From positions 55,561 to 90,612 of the forward strand of contig DCAE01000103.1 in assembly GCA_002311385.1 (NCBI GenBank): a stretch of DNA of 35,052 nt. Reading direction: 5' to 3'. A program made the translations under genes and the position numbers. Under the pieces are notes generated by a model. That model had not been told where the DNA came from. It did no database searches and saw only the letters and a list, made by a program, of their open reading frames with translations. The stretch is from Dehalococcoidia bacterium UBA1141 (GTDB lineage: Bacteria; Chloroflexota; Dehalococcoidia; Lucifugimonadales; UBA3495). Positions 22,306 to 30,991 of this stretch are shown here, in pieces (position 1 is the stretch's first letter; every line of letters begins with the position of its first letter).

Positions 22306-23709
22306 CTAAGACCACTCCCTGATATCGACAAAGTGCCCGGCGATTCCTGCTGCGGCAGCCATGGCCGGGCTGACCAAATGGGTGCGCCCGCCTTTGCCTT
22401 GGCGGTTCTCAAAATTGCGGTTGGAGGTGGAGGCGCAGCGTTGCCCTGCTTCCAGAATGTCCGGGTTCATCCCCAAACACATGGAGCAACCAGCCACGCG
22501 CCAGTCGAACCCGGCGTCCGTGAATATTCGATCCAGGCCCTCTTCTTCCGCCTGTTTCTTGATCAGCGCCGAGCCGGGAACAACCATGCTGTAGACGTCC
22601 GGATGGGCTTTCTTGCCCTTGACTACCTCGGCGGCGGCCCGTAGGTCGTCCAAACGGGCATTCGTGCAAGCGCCGATGAACACCCGGTCAATCTTGATCT
22701 CTTCCATGGGCGTGTCCGGCTCCAAACCCATGTACGTCAAAGCTCTCTCGGCAACCTCTCGCTCGTTGGGGTCGGAATATGATGCAGGGTCCGGAATCCG
22801 GTCAGTAATCGCTATGACCATCCCTGGGTTGATGCCCCATGTGACGAACGGCGCCAAGCTGGAGGCCTCAATCTCAACTAATCGGTCATACTTTGCCCCT
22901 GGTTCTGTTGGCAGAGACTTCCACTTCTCCACCGCATCGTCGAAATCCTTGCCTTGTGGGGCGAAGGGCCGACCATTCAAATAGTCGAAAGTGGTCTGGT
23001 CGGGAGCCACCATGCCAGCCCTGGCGCCACCTTCAATGGTCATGTTGCAGACGGTCATACGTCCGTCCATGGACATGGAGCGAATGGCTTCGCCGGTGTA
23101 CTCGATGACATGCCCCACGCCCCCGTTAACGCCGATGCGGCCAATAATCCCCAAGATGACGTCCTTGGGAGATACGCCTGGGGGTAAATCGCCGTTAATC
23201 CTTATTTCCATGGTGTTGGGCTTGTACTGACGCAGGGTCTGAGTGGCCAGAACATGCTCAACTTCCGAGGTTCCGATGCCGATCGCGAAGGCACCCAAAG
23301 CGCCGTGGGTGGCTGTGTGGCTGTCGCCGCAGACCACGGTCTTGCCCGGTTGGGTATACCCCAAGTCCGGCCCGATGATGTGGACGATTCCTTGCATGGG
23401 ACTGAACCGGTCATACAAAGTAACGCCGAACTCCTCGCAGTTCTTGGTCAGGGAGTCTAGTTGCTTGATGGATGTTTGATCCACCACCGGACGGGTCAAC
23501 TCCCAAGTCGGCGTATTGTGGTCGGCCGTGGCCACGGTCAGGTCGGTACGCCGGACTGGTCGTCCGGCCATCCTCAGACCGTCAAAGGCCTGGGCGGAAG
23601 TGACTTCGTGCACCAGATGGAGGTCAACGTAGATGATTGAGGGCTGCTCCGCTTCTTCATGAACAAGGTGTGCATCCCAGATTTTTTCGAACATGGTTTG
23701 TGAGGGCAT
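22306..23709 (-). CDS. leuC: 3-isopropylmalate dehydratase large subunit
   Basis: LeuC carries the 4Fe-4S cluster of isopropylmalate isomerase. The 467 residues are full length. VVCGDSHTATHGALGAFAIGIGTSEVEHV is represented by CGDSHTATHGALG, and the cluster cysteines lie in IGACTNARLDD (about 349) and GCSMCLGMNPD (about 405). HEVTSAQAFDGLR, HNTPT and NMTIEGGARAG are further family landmarks. The ATG at 23709 is 12 bases after GGAG, and a second ATG follows 15 bases later; either could be used. An extended -10 promoter lies at 23815-23823. leuA and leuB are not in this window. Confidence 0.96.
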   Translation of the reverse strand: MPSQTMFEKIWDAHLVHEEAEQPSIIYVDLHLVHEVTSAQAFDGLRMAGRPVRRTDLTVATADHNTPTWELTRPVVDQTSIKQLDSLTKNCEEFGVTLYDRFSPMQGIVHIIGPDLGYTQPGKTVVCGDSHTATHGALGAFAIGIGTSEVEHVLATQTLRQYKPNTMEIRINGDLPPGVSPKDVILGIIGRIGVNGGVGHVIEYTGEAIRSMSMDGRMTVCNMTIEGGARAGMVAPDQTTFDYLNGRPFAPQGKDFDDAVEKWKSLPTEPGAKYDRLVEIEASSLAPFVTWGINPGMVIAITDRIPDPASYSDPNEREVAERALTYMGLEPDTPMEEIKIDRVFIGACTNARLDDLRAAAEVVKGKKAHPDVYSMVVPGSALIKKQAEEEGLDRIFTDAGFDWRVAGCSMCLGMNPDILEAGQRCASTSNRNFENRQGKGGRTHLVSPAMAAAAGIAGHFVDIREWS

Positions 23710-24056
23710 TGTGTGTTAATTCTCCATGAAGCATTCCAGCTAAGAATCTGTTACCGGATTGACTCGGATTGATTATGGAAGGGCGGTAATCGTTAGCCCA
23801 GAAAACCGAAGGCCATTATATCACCTTGGGCCCCTCGGGCCGCCCTTTGGCCAAATAGGACCAACGACTGTGGCTGAGGGAGTACCCGCCTTGGAATCAG
23901 GAGACCAAGGGTTGGATGCGATGATACACTAGCGGTGGCTATCCACGTCCAATCGTTACGCTCAAAATCTGGGTTGCGAGCAGTCTTCTCTTCATTGACC
24001 CAAACTGAACTTAACCCGCCGCTTGTACCCAGCAAGAATTTAGGAGGTCCCCAATC
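23710..24056. other. Divergent intergenic region between leuC and the M1 aminopeptidase
   Basis: These 347 bases hold no credible gene. The clearest elements are an extended -10 for leuC (23815-23823), a GC-rich stretch upstream of it with GGCC palindromic character, and AGGAGG before the aminopeptidase start. A weak rightward extended -10, TGATACACT, lies at 23922-23930. I see no riboswitch or T-box in the leuC leader. Confidence 0.5.
23815..23823 (-). promoter_or_regulatory. Extended -10 promoter for leuC
   Basis: On the leftward strand TGATATAAT is a perfect extended -10 element (TATAAT at 23815-23820). There is no good -35 at 16-18 bases, which is common for extended -10 promoters. The leader to leuC would be about 100 bases. 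Confidence 0.55.
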
Positions 24057-26657
24057 ATGCCCGGACCCGACGCTTACATTTTGCCGCAGACCGTCAAGCC
24101 AATCAAATACGCTCTGAAGATACAGCCCAACATGGAGGAGTTCACTTTCACCGGTGAAGAGAGCATCTCCATCGAGGTGATTCAAGCTACCTCCCAGATT
24201 GTATTGAACGCCACCGAGCTTGACGTGCAATCAGCGGCTTTAACTACAGGCGGGGTCACCAGCGACGCAAAAAACATCAGCTACGAATCCGCCAAAGAGA
24301 CGGTCACCCTGGAATTCGGGCAGCAGATAAATCCGGGAACGGGAACCCTCACTCTGGCCTTTACCGGCGTACTCAACGACAAGCTGCGGGGCTTCTACCG
24401 CAGTCAGTACACCAGAGAAGACGGGAAAGAGATGACCTTGGCAACCACCCAGTTCGAGGCAACCGACGCCCGCCGGGCCTTCCCTTGTTGGGACGAACCC
24501 GCCCACAAAGCCAGCTTCGACCTCACCTTGGTGATACCCTCGGATTTAGTGGCTGTGTCCAACAATCCGGTTATCGAGGAATCGGCGGCGGGGCCGGGTC
24601 TAAAGACATTACGGTTTGCCGAGACTCCCATTATGTCAACCTACCTTCTGGCCTTCATGATTGGAGACCTGACCTCGATCGAGTCCCAATATACCGGCCC
24701 CAGCGGCAGCACCAAGGTAGCGGTGTGGACCACTAGGGGCAAGGAAGAACAGGGCAGGTTCGCCTTGGACACCTCGGTCCGGATGTTGTCCTTCTTCAAC
24801 GATTACTTCGGGATTCCCTATCCGTTGGTTAAGTTGGACCACATCGCCATCCCCGATTTCGCAGCCGGCGCCATGGAAAACTGGGGCGCAATCACCTACC
24901 GGGAAACCGCCTTACTGGTGGACCCGGAGAATTCTTCCGCCGGTACGCGGCAGAGGGTGGCCGAAGTTGTAGCCCACGAAATGGCCCATATGTGGTTCGG
25001 CGATCTGGTGACCATGCAGTGGTGGGACGACCTGTGGTTGAACGAAAGTTTCGCTTCCTGGATGGGTAACAAGGCGGTGGACTGGGCATTCCCGGAATGG
25101 GAGATGTGGACCCAGTTCGTCAACATGGACACCAACCGGGCTCTTAGCCTGGATGGCCTGAAAAACTCCCATCCCATTGAGCAGGAGGTAAATGACCCTG
25201 CGGAGATAGGCCAGCTTTTCGACGCCATCAGTTATTCCAAAGGAGCATCGGTAATCCGTATGCTGGAGCAGTTTCTTGGCCCCGACACATTCCAAAAAGG
25301 GCTGCAAGTCTATCTCTCCAAAAATCAATACAGTAACGCCAAGACCGAAGATTTGTGGACGGCATTAGAGACCGCCTCGGGCCAGCCGGTAACGTCCATC
25401 ATGGATTCTTGGACCAAGCAGATGGGTTATCCAGTGTTACAGGTCGAAACATCGGGAAGCCCGGAAAAACCCGAGCTGGTGCTTACCCAGGAACGCTTCG
25501 TATACGATCGACTGTTGGGAGAAAGTGATCCCGAACCCGAGGTATGGCGCGTTCCCATCCGGGTAAGTCAAAGCGGCGCAGGAGAGACAACCTCCCTGCT
25601 GATGGACGATCGCAGTGTCCGTTTACCATTAGTATCGTCCGCAGCTTCGGCCCAGTCCTGGTTCAAGATAAACCCGGATCAGACGGGATTCTTCAGGGTC
25701 AATTACCAGGCTGAGGACTGGCAACGCTTGGTGCCAGCGGTGGGATCCCTGGAGTTGCCTGCCTCGGACCGGTTGGGCATCCAGAATGACGCCTACTCCC
25801 TCTCTCGGGCTGGGCTTTTGCCGGTGACCCAATTCTTGTCTTTGGCCAGAGCTTATAGCAACGAAACCGACGCCTCGGTTTGGGGCGATCTTTCCAGCAA
25901 TCTGAGAGACATCGAGGTCATGCTGTCGGACGACCCCTCTTACAGCCGGTTCCAAGCCTTCGCCAGAGGCATTTTTGAGCCAGCTGTGCAACGGACCGGT
26001 TGGGACGCTAAACTGGGCGAGGGACACCTGGACGCATTGTTGCGCAGCACCGTCCTGAGCCAAGCGGGTAGCTACGGGGACGCTGCAGTGCTCGATGAAG
26101 CAAAGGCCCGCTTTGGCAAATACCTGAACGACCCATCCGCCATACATCCAGACCTTCGGGGCATAGTTTTCGGCCTAGCTGGCCAATCCGGTGACCGCAC
26201 CACCTACGACCAACTTTGGAAGCTGGAACAAGAGGCTTCGTTACAAGAAGAGAAGATTCGGTTGCTGATGTCCCTCACTAGGTTCTCCGACTTGGAATTG
26301 CTCCGGGAAACCCTGGAACGCTCCCTATCTACAGAGGTGCGCTCTCAAGACACAATATTCGTGGTAACCGGCGTGGGTTCCAATCATAAGGGCAGAGACT
26401 TGGCCTGGGACTTTATCAAGTCCAATTGGCCCGAGTTCGACCGGCGCTACGGCTCCGGCGGGTTTGGCCTGATGCGTTTGGTTTCCGTTTGCGGCAATTT
26501 CAGCACAGAAGACAAGCTGACGGACGTGGAAACGTTCTTCACCGAGCATCCTGCCCCAGCCGCAGAGCGGACCATCCGCCAAGCATTGGAGCGCATCCGG
26601 TTGAACATCCGCTGGCTGGAACGAAACCGAGAGGAAGTTGCCACCTGGCTGGCGTAA
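24057..26657 (+). CDS. M1-family zinc aminopeptidase (PepN-like)
   Basis: M1 aminopeptidases remove N-terminal residues from peptides using one zinc ion. The 866 residues have the four-domain layout. The exopeptidase motif GAMENWG is at about residues 272-278. The zinc site HEMAHMWFGD (about 307-316) and the third ligand in LNESFASWM (about 327) are intact. The C-terminal part is the ERAP1-like helical domain, as in puromycin-sensitive enzymes. No signal peptide is seen, so it is probably cytoplasmic. The ATG is preceded by AGGAGG at 8 bases. It is monocistronic or followed only by a small basic ORF. Confidence 0.95.
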   Translation: MPGPDAYILPQTVKPIKYALKIQPNMEEFTFTGEESISIEVIQATSQIVLNATELDVQSAALTTGGVTSDAKNISYESAKETVTLEFGQQINPGTGTLTLAFTGVLNDKLRGFYRSQYTREDGKEMTLATTQFEATDARRAFPCWDEPAHKASFDLTLVIPSDLVAVSNNPVIEESAAGPGLKTLRFAETPIMSTYLLAFMIGDLTSIESQYTGPSGSTKVAVWTTRGKEEQGRFALDTSVRMLSFFNDYFGIPYPLVKLDHIAIPDFAAGAMENWGAITYRETALLVDPENSSAGTRQRVAEVVAHEMAHMWFGDLVTMQWWDDLWLNESFASWMGNKAVDWAFPEWEMWTQFVNMDTNRALSLDGLKNSHPIEQEVNDPAEIGQLFDAISYSKGASVIRMLEQFLGPDTFQKGLQVYLSKNQYSNAKTEDLWTALETASGQPVTSIMDSWTKQMGYPVLQVETSGSPEKPELVLTQERFVYDRLLGESDPEPEVWRVPIRVSQSGAGETTSLLMDDRSVRLPLVSSAASAQSWFKINPDQTGFFRVNYQAEDWQRLVPAVGSLELPASDRLGIQNDAYSLSRAGLLPVTQFLSLARAYSNETDASVWGDLSSNLRDIEVMLSDDPSYSRFQAFARGIFEPAVQRTGWDAKLGEGHLDALLRSTVLSQAGSYGDAAVLDEAKARFGKYLNDPSAIHPDLRGIVFGLAGQSGDRTTYDQLWKLEQEASLQEEKIRLLMSLTRFSDLELLRETLERSLSTEVRSQDTIFVVTGVGSNHKGRDLAWDFIKSNWPEFDRRYGSGGFGLMRLVSVCGNFSTEDKLTDVETFFTEHPAPAAERTIRQALERIRLNIRWLERNREEVATWLA

Positions 26658-26659
26658 GC

Positions 26660-26842
26660 GTGAAAAAGGCACACTTACCCGCCGACTCCAAGACCTACAC
26701 GGAAATGGCTTTTCGTGAGAAAGAGAAGTGGCATCGGCGGCAGGCAAGAATCAGTCTGACCAAGAAGATTGAGGCGCTGGACCGAATGCTGGAAGGCCGC
26801 AAGCGCATCCCCAAGATCTCTCGCGGCGCTGGCAACATTTAA
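26660..26842 (+). CDS. Small basic hypothetical protein
   Basis: This 60-codon frame starts with a GTG two bases after the aminopeptidase stop codon. The product is very basic and mostly helical by pattern (FREKEKWHRRQARISLTKKI, then EALDRMLEGRKRIPKIS). I recognise no family. The frame is supported by its compositional bias, its close coupling to the upstream gene and its protein-like end; it lacks a clear ribosome binding site. A nucleic-acid-binding or ribosome-associated role would fit the charge but is a guess. It could also be a chance frame. Confidence 0.5.
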   Translation: MKKAHLPADSKTYTEMAFREKEKWHRRQARISLTKKIEALDRMLEGRKRIPKISRGAGNI

Positions 26843-27042
26843 CTCCTCGACAATCTTTTTACTACGCTCTATTTTTGGAATACCGAGACTGGATTACCGG
26901 GATGCGGGAGTCACCGACGCGTCTGAATCACCAAGACGCGCTGGACACCCACATTATGCCTTTGGCGTTTCTTTGCTGATTGGCCGATGCTACAATGTTG
27001 TTCAGCCCAAGCGAGCAAATCCGTAATATCTTTTTGGAATAA

Positions 27043-30000
27043 ATGAACACAACCGACCGAACACAATTACTTAAAACGTTACTCCAGGAACGAATCCTGG
27101 TTATAGATGGGGCCATGGGCACCGCAATCCAAGACCTGGAATTAGGGCCGGAGCACTTCGGAGGAGAAGAATACGAAGGCTGCAACGAGTACCTAGTCGT
27201 TAGTTATCCGGATGCGATCGCGCGCATACACCGCCAGTACCTGGAAGCCGGCGCCGACATCACCGAAACCGATTCGTTTGGTTCAACTTCTGTTGTATTG
27301 GCAGAGTATCACCTGGAGCATGATGCCAGACGGCTGAACCGGTTGGCCGCCGAAATAGCGCGGCGGGAAACCGAAACCGCCAGCACACCGGAGAAACCCC
27401 GATTTGTAGCCGGTTCTATGGGCCCCACCACCAAAACCATCTCCGTCACCGGCGGAATTACCTTTGAGGAGTTGGCCGAGTCCTACCAAGAGCAGGCAGC
27501 GGGTCTGATTGAGGGAGGCGCGGACTTCCTATTGTTGGAAACCGGCCAGGACATGCTGAACATCAAGGCTGGATTGGAAGGAATCGACCGGGCCTTCGCC
27601 GAGCTTGGCCAGGAGATTCCCGTTGCCGTGCAAGGCACCGTTGAAGCGATGGGGACTTTGTTGGCCGGACAAGACGTCGAGGCTTATTACACGTCGTTGC
27701 AGCACCGCGACCTACTTTGGATCGGCTTAAACTGCGCGACTGGCCCGGAGTTCATGACCGACCATATCCGCACACTAGCATCCCTTTCCCGATTCCCGGT
27801 GTCATGTGTGCCCAATGCTGGCCTCCCGGACGAGAACGGCAAGTACAACGAAACCCCCGAGATGATAGCCGGGACTTTGGGCCGCTTCGCCGACTCAGGT
27901 TGGCTCAACGTGGTTGGTGGTTGCTGCGGCACCGGACCGGAGCATGTGCGGTTGCTGGTCGAGTTAGCCGCCAAACAGTCTCCTCGGGAACTGGTCAGCG
28001 TCACCGAATCACGCATCTCCGGCATTGACGCCTTGGTTATTGACGAGGACACCCGTCCTGTCATCGTTGGCGAGCGCACCAACGTGCTGGGCAGCCGCCG
28101 CTTCCGCCGATTGATAGCTGAAGGCTCCATCGAAGAAGCCGCTGAGATTGGACGCAAGCAGATTCGCAACGGCGCCCACATCCTGGACGTTTGTTTACAG
28201 GACCCGGACCGGGACGAAACGGTAGACATCATCGCCTTCCTTGATCTGGTCACGAAGAAGGTGAAAGCGCCGATAATGGTGGATTCCACCGACGACCGTG
28301 TTATAGAGGAAGCGCTGAAACGGCTTCAGGGCAAGTCAATTATCAACTCGATTAACTTGGAGGACGGCGAGGCCCGTTTTCAGGCCATCGTGCCTTTGGC
28401 CAAGAGATACGGCGCCGCTTTGGTGGTTGGCTGCATCGACGACGACAAGGAACAAGCCCAAGCCGTAACTCGCCAACGCAAGTTGGAAGTTGCCCAACGC
28501 TCTTACGAAATCCTGACGGAGAAGTATGGCGTGCGTCCCGAGGACATCATCTTCGACCCGTTGGTGTTCCCTGCCGGAACCGGGGACAAGAACTACGTGG
28601 GCTCGGCCGCCGAAACCATTGAAGGGGTAAGGCTGATCAAAGAAGCGCTGCCCTTGGCGAAAACAGTCCTGGGTATATCCAATGTCTCCTTCGGTCTACC
28701 TACTGCCGGACGTGAAGTTCTCAATTCGGTCTTCTTATACCACTGCGTTCAAGCCGGTTTGGATATGGCGATAGTTAATTCCGAACTGATGCAGAGGTAC
28801 ACTTCTATCCCTCAAGAAGAAAGAGATTTGTCCGAAGACTTGATTTGGGACCGCACCGAAGACCCGGTTGCTGCCTTCGCCGCCCATTTCCGGGACCGGG
28901 CGCCCAAGGCCACCAATGAGGAACGCCGCAGCCTACCATTGGACGAAAGACTGGCCATGGCCATAATCGAAGGCACCAAAGAAGGCCTGGCAGAGGACTT
29001 GGAAGAAGCCCTAGCCGACAGGCAACCCCTAGAGATCATAAACGGCCCTTTGATGGCTGGCATGACCGAAGTTGGCCGACAGTTCAACGCCAATGAACTG
29101 ATTGTGGCCGAAGTGCTCCAATCCGCCGAGTCCATGAAGTTTGCGGTGGCTCAACTTGAGCCGCATATGGACCGCTTGGACAGCGCCACCCGGGGCAAGA
29201 TAGTCCTGGCCACTGTTAAAGGCGATGTACATGACATCGGCAAGAACCTGGTGGACATCATAATGTCCAACAACGGGTACGAGGTCATAAATCTGGGCAT
29301 CAAAGTTCCGCCTCAGGAACTTATCACCGCTTGCCAAGAGCACCAACCGGACATGATTGGACTGTCTGGACTGCTGGTAAAATCAGCCCAAATGATGGTG
29401 GAAACCGCCCGCGATTTTCGACAAGCAGGGGTAGATGCTCCCATGCTGGTGGGAGGAGCCGCCCTTTCCAACAGGTTTACCAGACTGCGCATCGCTCCGG
29501 AATATGGGAACTTGGTGGCCTACGCCGCTGATGCCATGTCCGGCCTGGCTCTAGCCAATACACTTCAGGATGCCGACGAAAGGCAGAAGCTTTCCGCCAC
29601 CCTTGAAGCCGAAACCGAGGAATTGATTAAAGCCGCCGAAGAGACGGCTGCCCTCGCCTCGCAACAAAATTCAGGGACAGGCGCAGCGCCTGCCTCAGTC
29701 CCCACAGCACAGGTGAGCCGGGATGTGACAATCCCCAGACCACCGGACTTGTTGCTCCACGTCCTTCAAGATTTTGACTTGGAGCAGATATTCCCGTACA
29801 TCAATCCACAGATGCTCTACGGCCGGCACTTGGGTTTCAAGGGCCGATTCACCGACGCCCTAGCCGCCGGGGATCCTGCTGCCGAAGAACTTCGGGAATC
29901 GGTGCGTCGTGTAGAAGAATTGGCGTTGGCCGACGACCGCATAAAGGCCAATGCGGTATTCAAGTTTTTCCCTTGCGCTTCCGATGGTCAGTCACTGCTG

Positions 30001-30585
30001 ATTTACGGCTCGGATGGTAAGAGTATCCTGGAAAATTTCCACTTTGGCCGCCAATCCCAGCGAGACGGCCTATGCCTTGCCGACTACGCCTTGCCCGTCT
30101 CCTCAGCCGCCAAGGGATTGGATGGTGCTGATTACCTAGCCATGTTTGTGGTCAGCATAGGCACAGGCGTTCTGGAGTTGTCCACGCGGTTGAAGGAAGA
30201 AGGAAAGTTCTTAGACTCCCACCTTCTGCAGGCATTGGCCTTGGAAAGCGCCGAAGGATTCGCCGAGTTGCTCCACCAACAGATTCGTCAGATGTGGGGA
30301 ATAGGCGACCCCTCCGGTACGACACATCAAGACCTGTTCCGGACCCAATACCAGGGACGGCGATACTCCTTCGGGTACCCGGCCTGCCCCAGATTGGAAG
30401 ATCAAGAACCCCTCTTCCATTTGTTGGAAGTGACCAACAACATTGGCGTAGAGCTAACCGATGGATTCATGATGGACCCTGAATCGTCGGTATCAGCCTT
30501 GGTTTTCCACCACCCGGAGGCCAAGTATTTCAACCTCAGCGAAGGTGACATCGAGCTTCTTGAACGGGAAGCAGGTTCTTCCTAA
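27043..30585 (+). CDS. metH: Cobalamin-dependent methionine synthase (MetH)
   Basis: MetH transfers the methyl group of methyl-THF through cobalamin to homocysteine. The 1,180 residues contain all four modules. The homocysteine domain (1 to about 320) starts with VIDGAMGTAIQD and has the zinc cysteines in GLNCATG (about 230) and GGCCGTG (about 293). The pterin domain (about 340-620) includes VGERTNVLGSRRFRRL and GAHILDVCLQDPDRDE. The B12 cap and Rossmann domains follow, with DVHDIGKN placing the cobalt-ligating H730, and SGLLVKS. The activation domain (about 915-1180) has the AdoMet-site motif GYPACPRLEDQE. The linker at about residues 870-900 is low-complexity and carries a DNA palindrome. 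The ATG at 27043 has only a weak GGA upstream. No B12 or SAM riboswitch was found in the 200 bases before it; TACAAT (26991-26996) is a possible -10. Confidence 0.97.
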   Translation: MNTTDRTQLLKTLLQERILVIDGAMGTAIQDLELGPEHFGGEEYEGCNEYLVVSYPDAIARIHRQYLEAGADITETDSFGSTSVVLAEYHLEHDARRLNRLAAEIARRETETASTPEKPRFVAGSMGPTTKTISVTGGITFEELAESYQEQAAGLIEGGADFLLLETGQDMLNIKAGLEGIDRAFAELGQEIPVAVQGTVEAMGTLLAGQDVEAYYTSLQHRDLLWIGLNCATGPEFMTDHIRTLASLSRFPVSCVPNAGLPDENGKYNETPEMIAGTLGRFADSGWLNVVGGCCGTGPEHVRLLVELAAKQSPRELVSVTESRISGIDALVIDEDTRPVIVGERTNVLGSRRFRRLIAEGSIEEAAEIGRKQIRNGAHILDVCLQDPDRDETVDIIAFLDLVTKKVKAPIMVDSTDDRVIEEALKRLQGKSIINSINLEDGEARFQAIVPLAKRYGAALVVGCIDDDKEQAQAVTRQRKLEVAQRSYEILTEKYGVRPEDIIFDPLVFPAGTGDKNYVGSAAETIEGVRLIKEALPLAKTVLGISNVSFGLPTAGREVLNSVFLYHCVQAGLDMAIVNSELMQRYTSIPQEERDLSEDLIWDRTEDPVAAFAAHFRDRAPKATNEERRSLPLDERLAMAIIEGTKEGLAEDLEEALADRQPLEIINGPLMAGMTEVGRQFNANELIVAEVLQSAESMKFAVAQLEPHMDRLDSATRGKIVLATVKGDVHDIGKNLVDIIMSNNGYEVINLGIKVPPQELITACQEHQPDMIGLSGLLVKSAQMMVETARDFRQAGVDAPMLVGGAALSNRFTRLRIAPEYGNLVAYAADAMSGLALANTLQDADERQKLSATLEAETEELIKAAEETAALASQQNSGTGAAPASVPTAQVSRDVTIPRPPDLLLHVLQDFDLEQIFPYINPQMLYGRHLGFKGRFTDALAAGDPAAEELRESVRRVEELALADDRIKANAVFKFFPCASDGQSLLIYGSDGKSILENFHFGRQSQRDGLCLADYALPVSSAAKGLDGADYLAMFVVSIGTGVLELSTRLKEEGKFLDSHLLQALALESAEGFAELLHQQIRQMWGIGDPSGTTHQDLFRTQYQGRRYSFGYPACPRLEDQEPLFHLLEVTNNIGVELTDGFMMDPESSVSALVFHHPEAKYFNLSEGDIELLEREAGSS
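29674..29702. repeat. Palindromic insertion-like sequence in the MetH linker
   Basis: CAGGCG and CGCCTG (29678-29692) form a perfect hairpin around CAG, flanked by GGGA and TCCC with a 6-base asymmetry. It lies in the coding sequence of the unstructured linker between the B12 and activation domains, where an inserted repeat would be tolerated. Confidence 0.5.
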
Positions 30586-30643
30586 CTAGTGAATAGAGGG
30601 CAAGGACTTAGCTGGTAGATGCCAAGAACACACCCAAGCATAT

Positions 30644-30697
30644 CCATCAAAAAGCCTCCTCCCCCTTTGCGATTGAGGATTGCGGTGGCGAAGTTGC
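30644..30697. repeat. CCTCCTCCCCC-type repeat, copy 1
   Basis: This copy reads CCATCA, then CCTCCTCCCCCTTTGCG, then GAGGATTGCGGTGG and ends GTTGC. It is about 80% identical to the copy at 30808-30860 in the same orientation. The GGAGG/CCTCC halves give it hairpin potential. Confidence 0.75.
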
Positions 30698-30705
30698 TCC
30701 AAAAC

Positions 30706-30781
30706 TGTCATTCTGAAGAGTGGAGCGACGAAGAATCTCATGGCTCAAGCGTAAAGATTCTCCCCTTCACCCAGAATGACA
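30706..30781. repeat. 76-bp MITE-like element with 10-bp terminal inverted repeats
   Basis: The ends TGTCATTCTG and CAGAATGACA are perfect inverted repeats, and an internal pair AGAATCT and AGATTCT extends the hairpin. The segment includes GGAGCGACGAAGAATCTC, a motif familiar from dispersed repeats in many bacterial genomes. It has no coding capacity, so any movement would need a transposase in trans. Confidence 0.7.
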
Positions 30782-30807
30782 TTGTGAAGGAGACTTTTGA
30801 GGCAAAA

Positions 30808-30860
30808 CCATCAATAAACCTCCTCCCCCCTTGCGGAGGAGGATTGCGGTGGGGGGTTGC
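30808..30860. repeat. CCTCCTCCCCC-type repeat, copy 2
   Basis: This is the second copy of the repeat at 30644-30697. It forms a better hairpin (CCTCCTCC with GGAGGAGG around CCCCTTGC). The MITE-like element lies between the copies. Confidence 0.75.
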
Positions 30861-30991
30861 ATCGGTGCCAACTTCCAATTAACCTGCCACCTCTCATACA
30901 GGACAAGACCAAATCACTCCAGTGTTGAATAGAGACAAGGACCACTGATAACACCGGCCCCACATCCGAGCCGACAAACCGGGAGGGACTC

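Larger units (their letters stand above)
30591..30944. repeat. Direct repeats bracketing the metH-fhs repeat region
   Basis: GAATAGAGGGCAAGGACTT (30591-30609) and GAATAGAGACAAGGACCA (30927-30944) are near-identical direct repeats bracketing the 317 bases that hold all the other repeats of this gap. They could be a target duplication, or the ends of an older duplicated segment. Confidence 0.55.

Noticed and set aside
23710..23814. T-box or leader peptide for leuC
   Set aside because: No Leu-codon run, T-box consensus or attenuator hairpin was seen in the leader.
26843..27042. Cobalamin, SAM or SAH riboswitch upstream of metH
   Set aside because: I could not find the conserved boxes of any of these; only a possible -10 (TACAAT at 26991) stands out.
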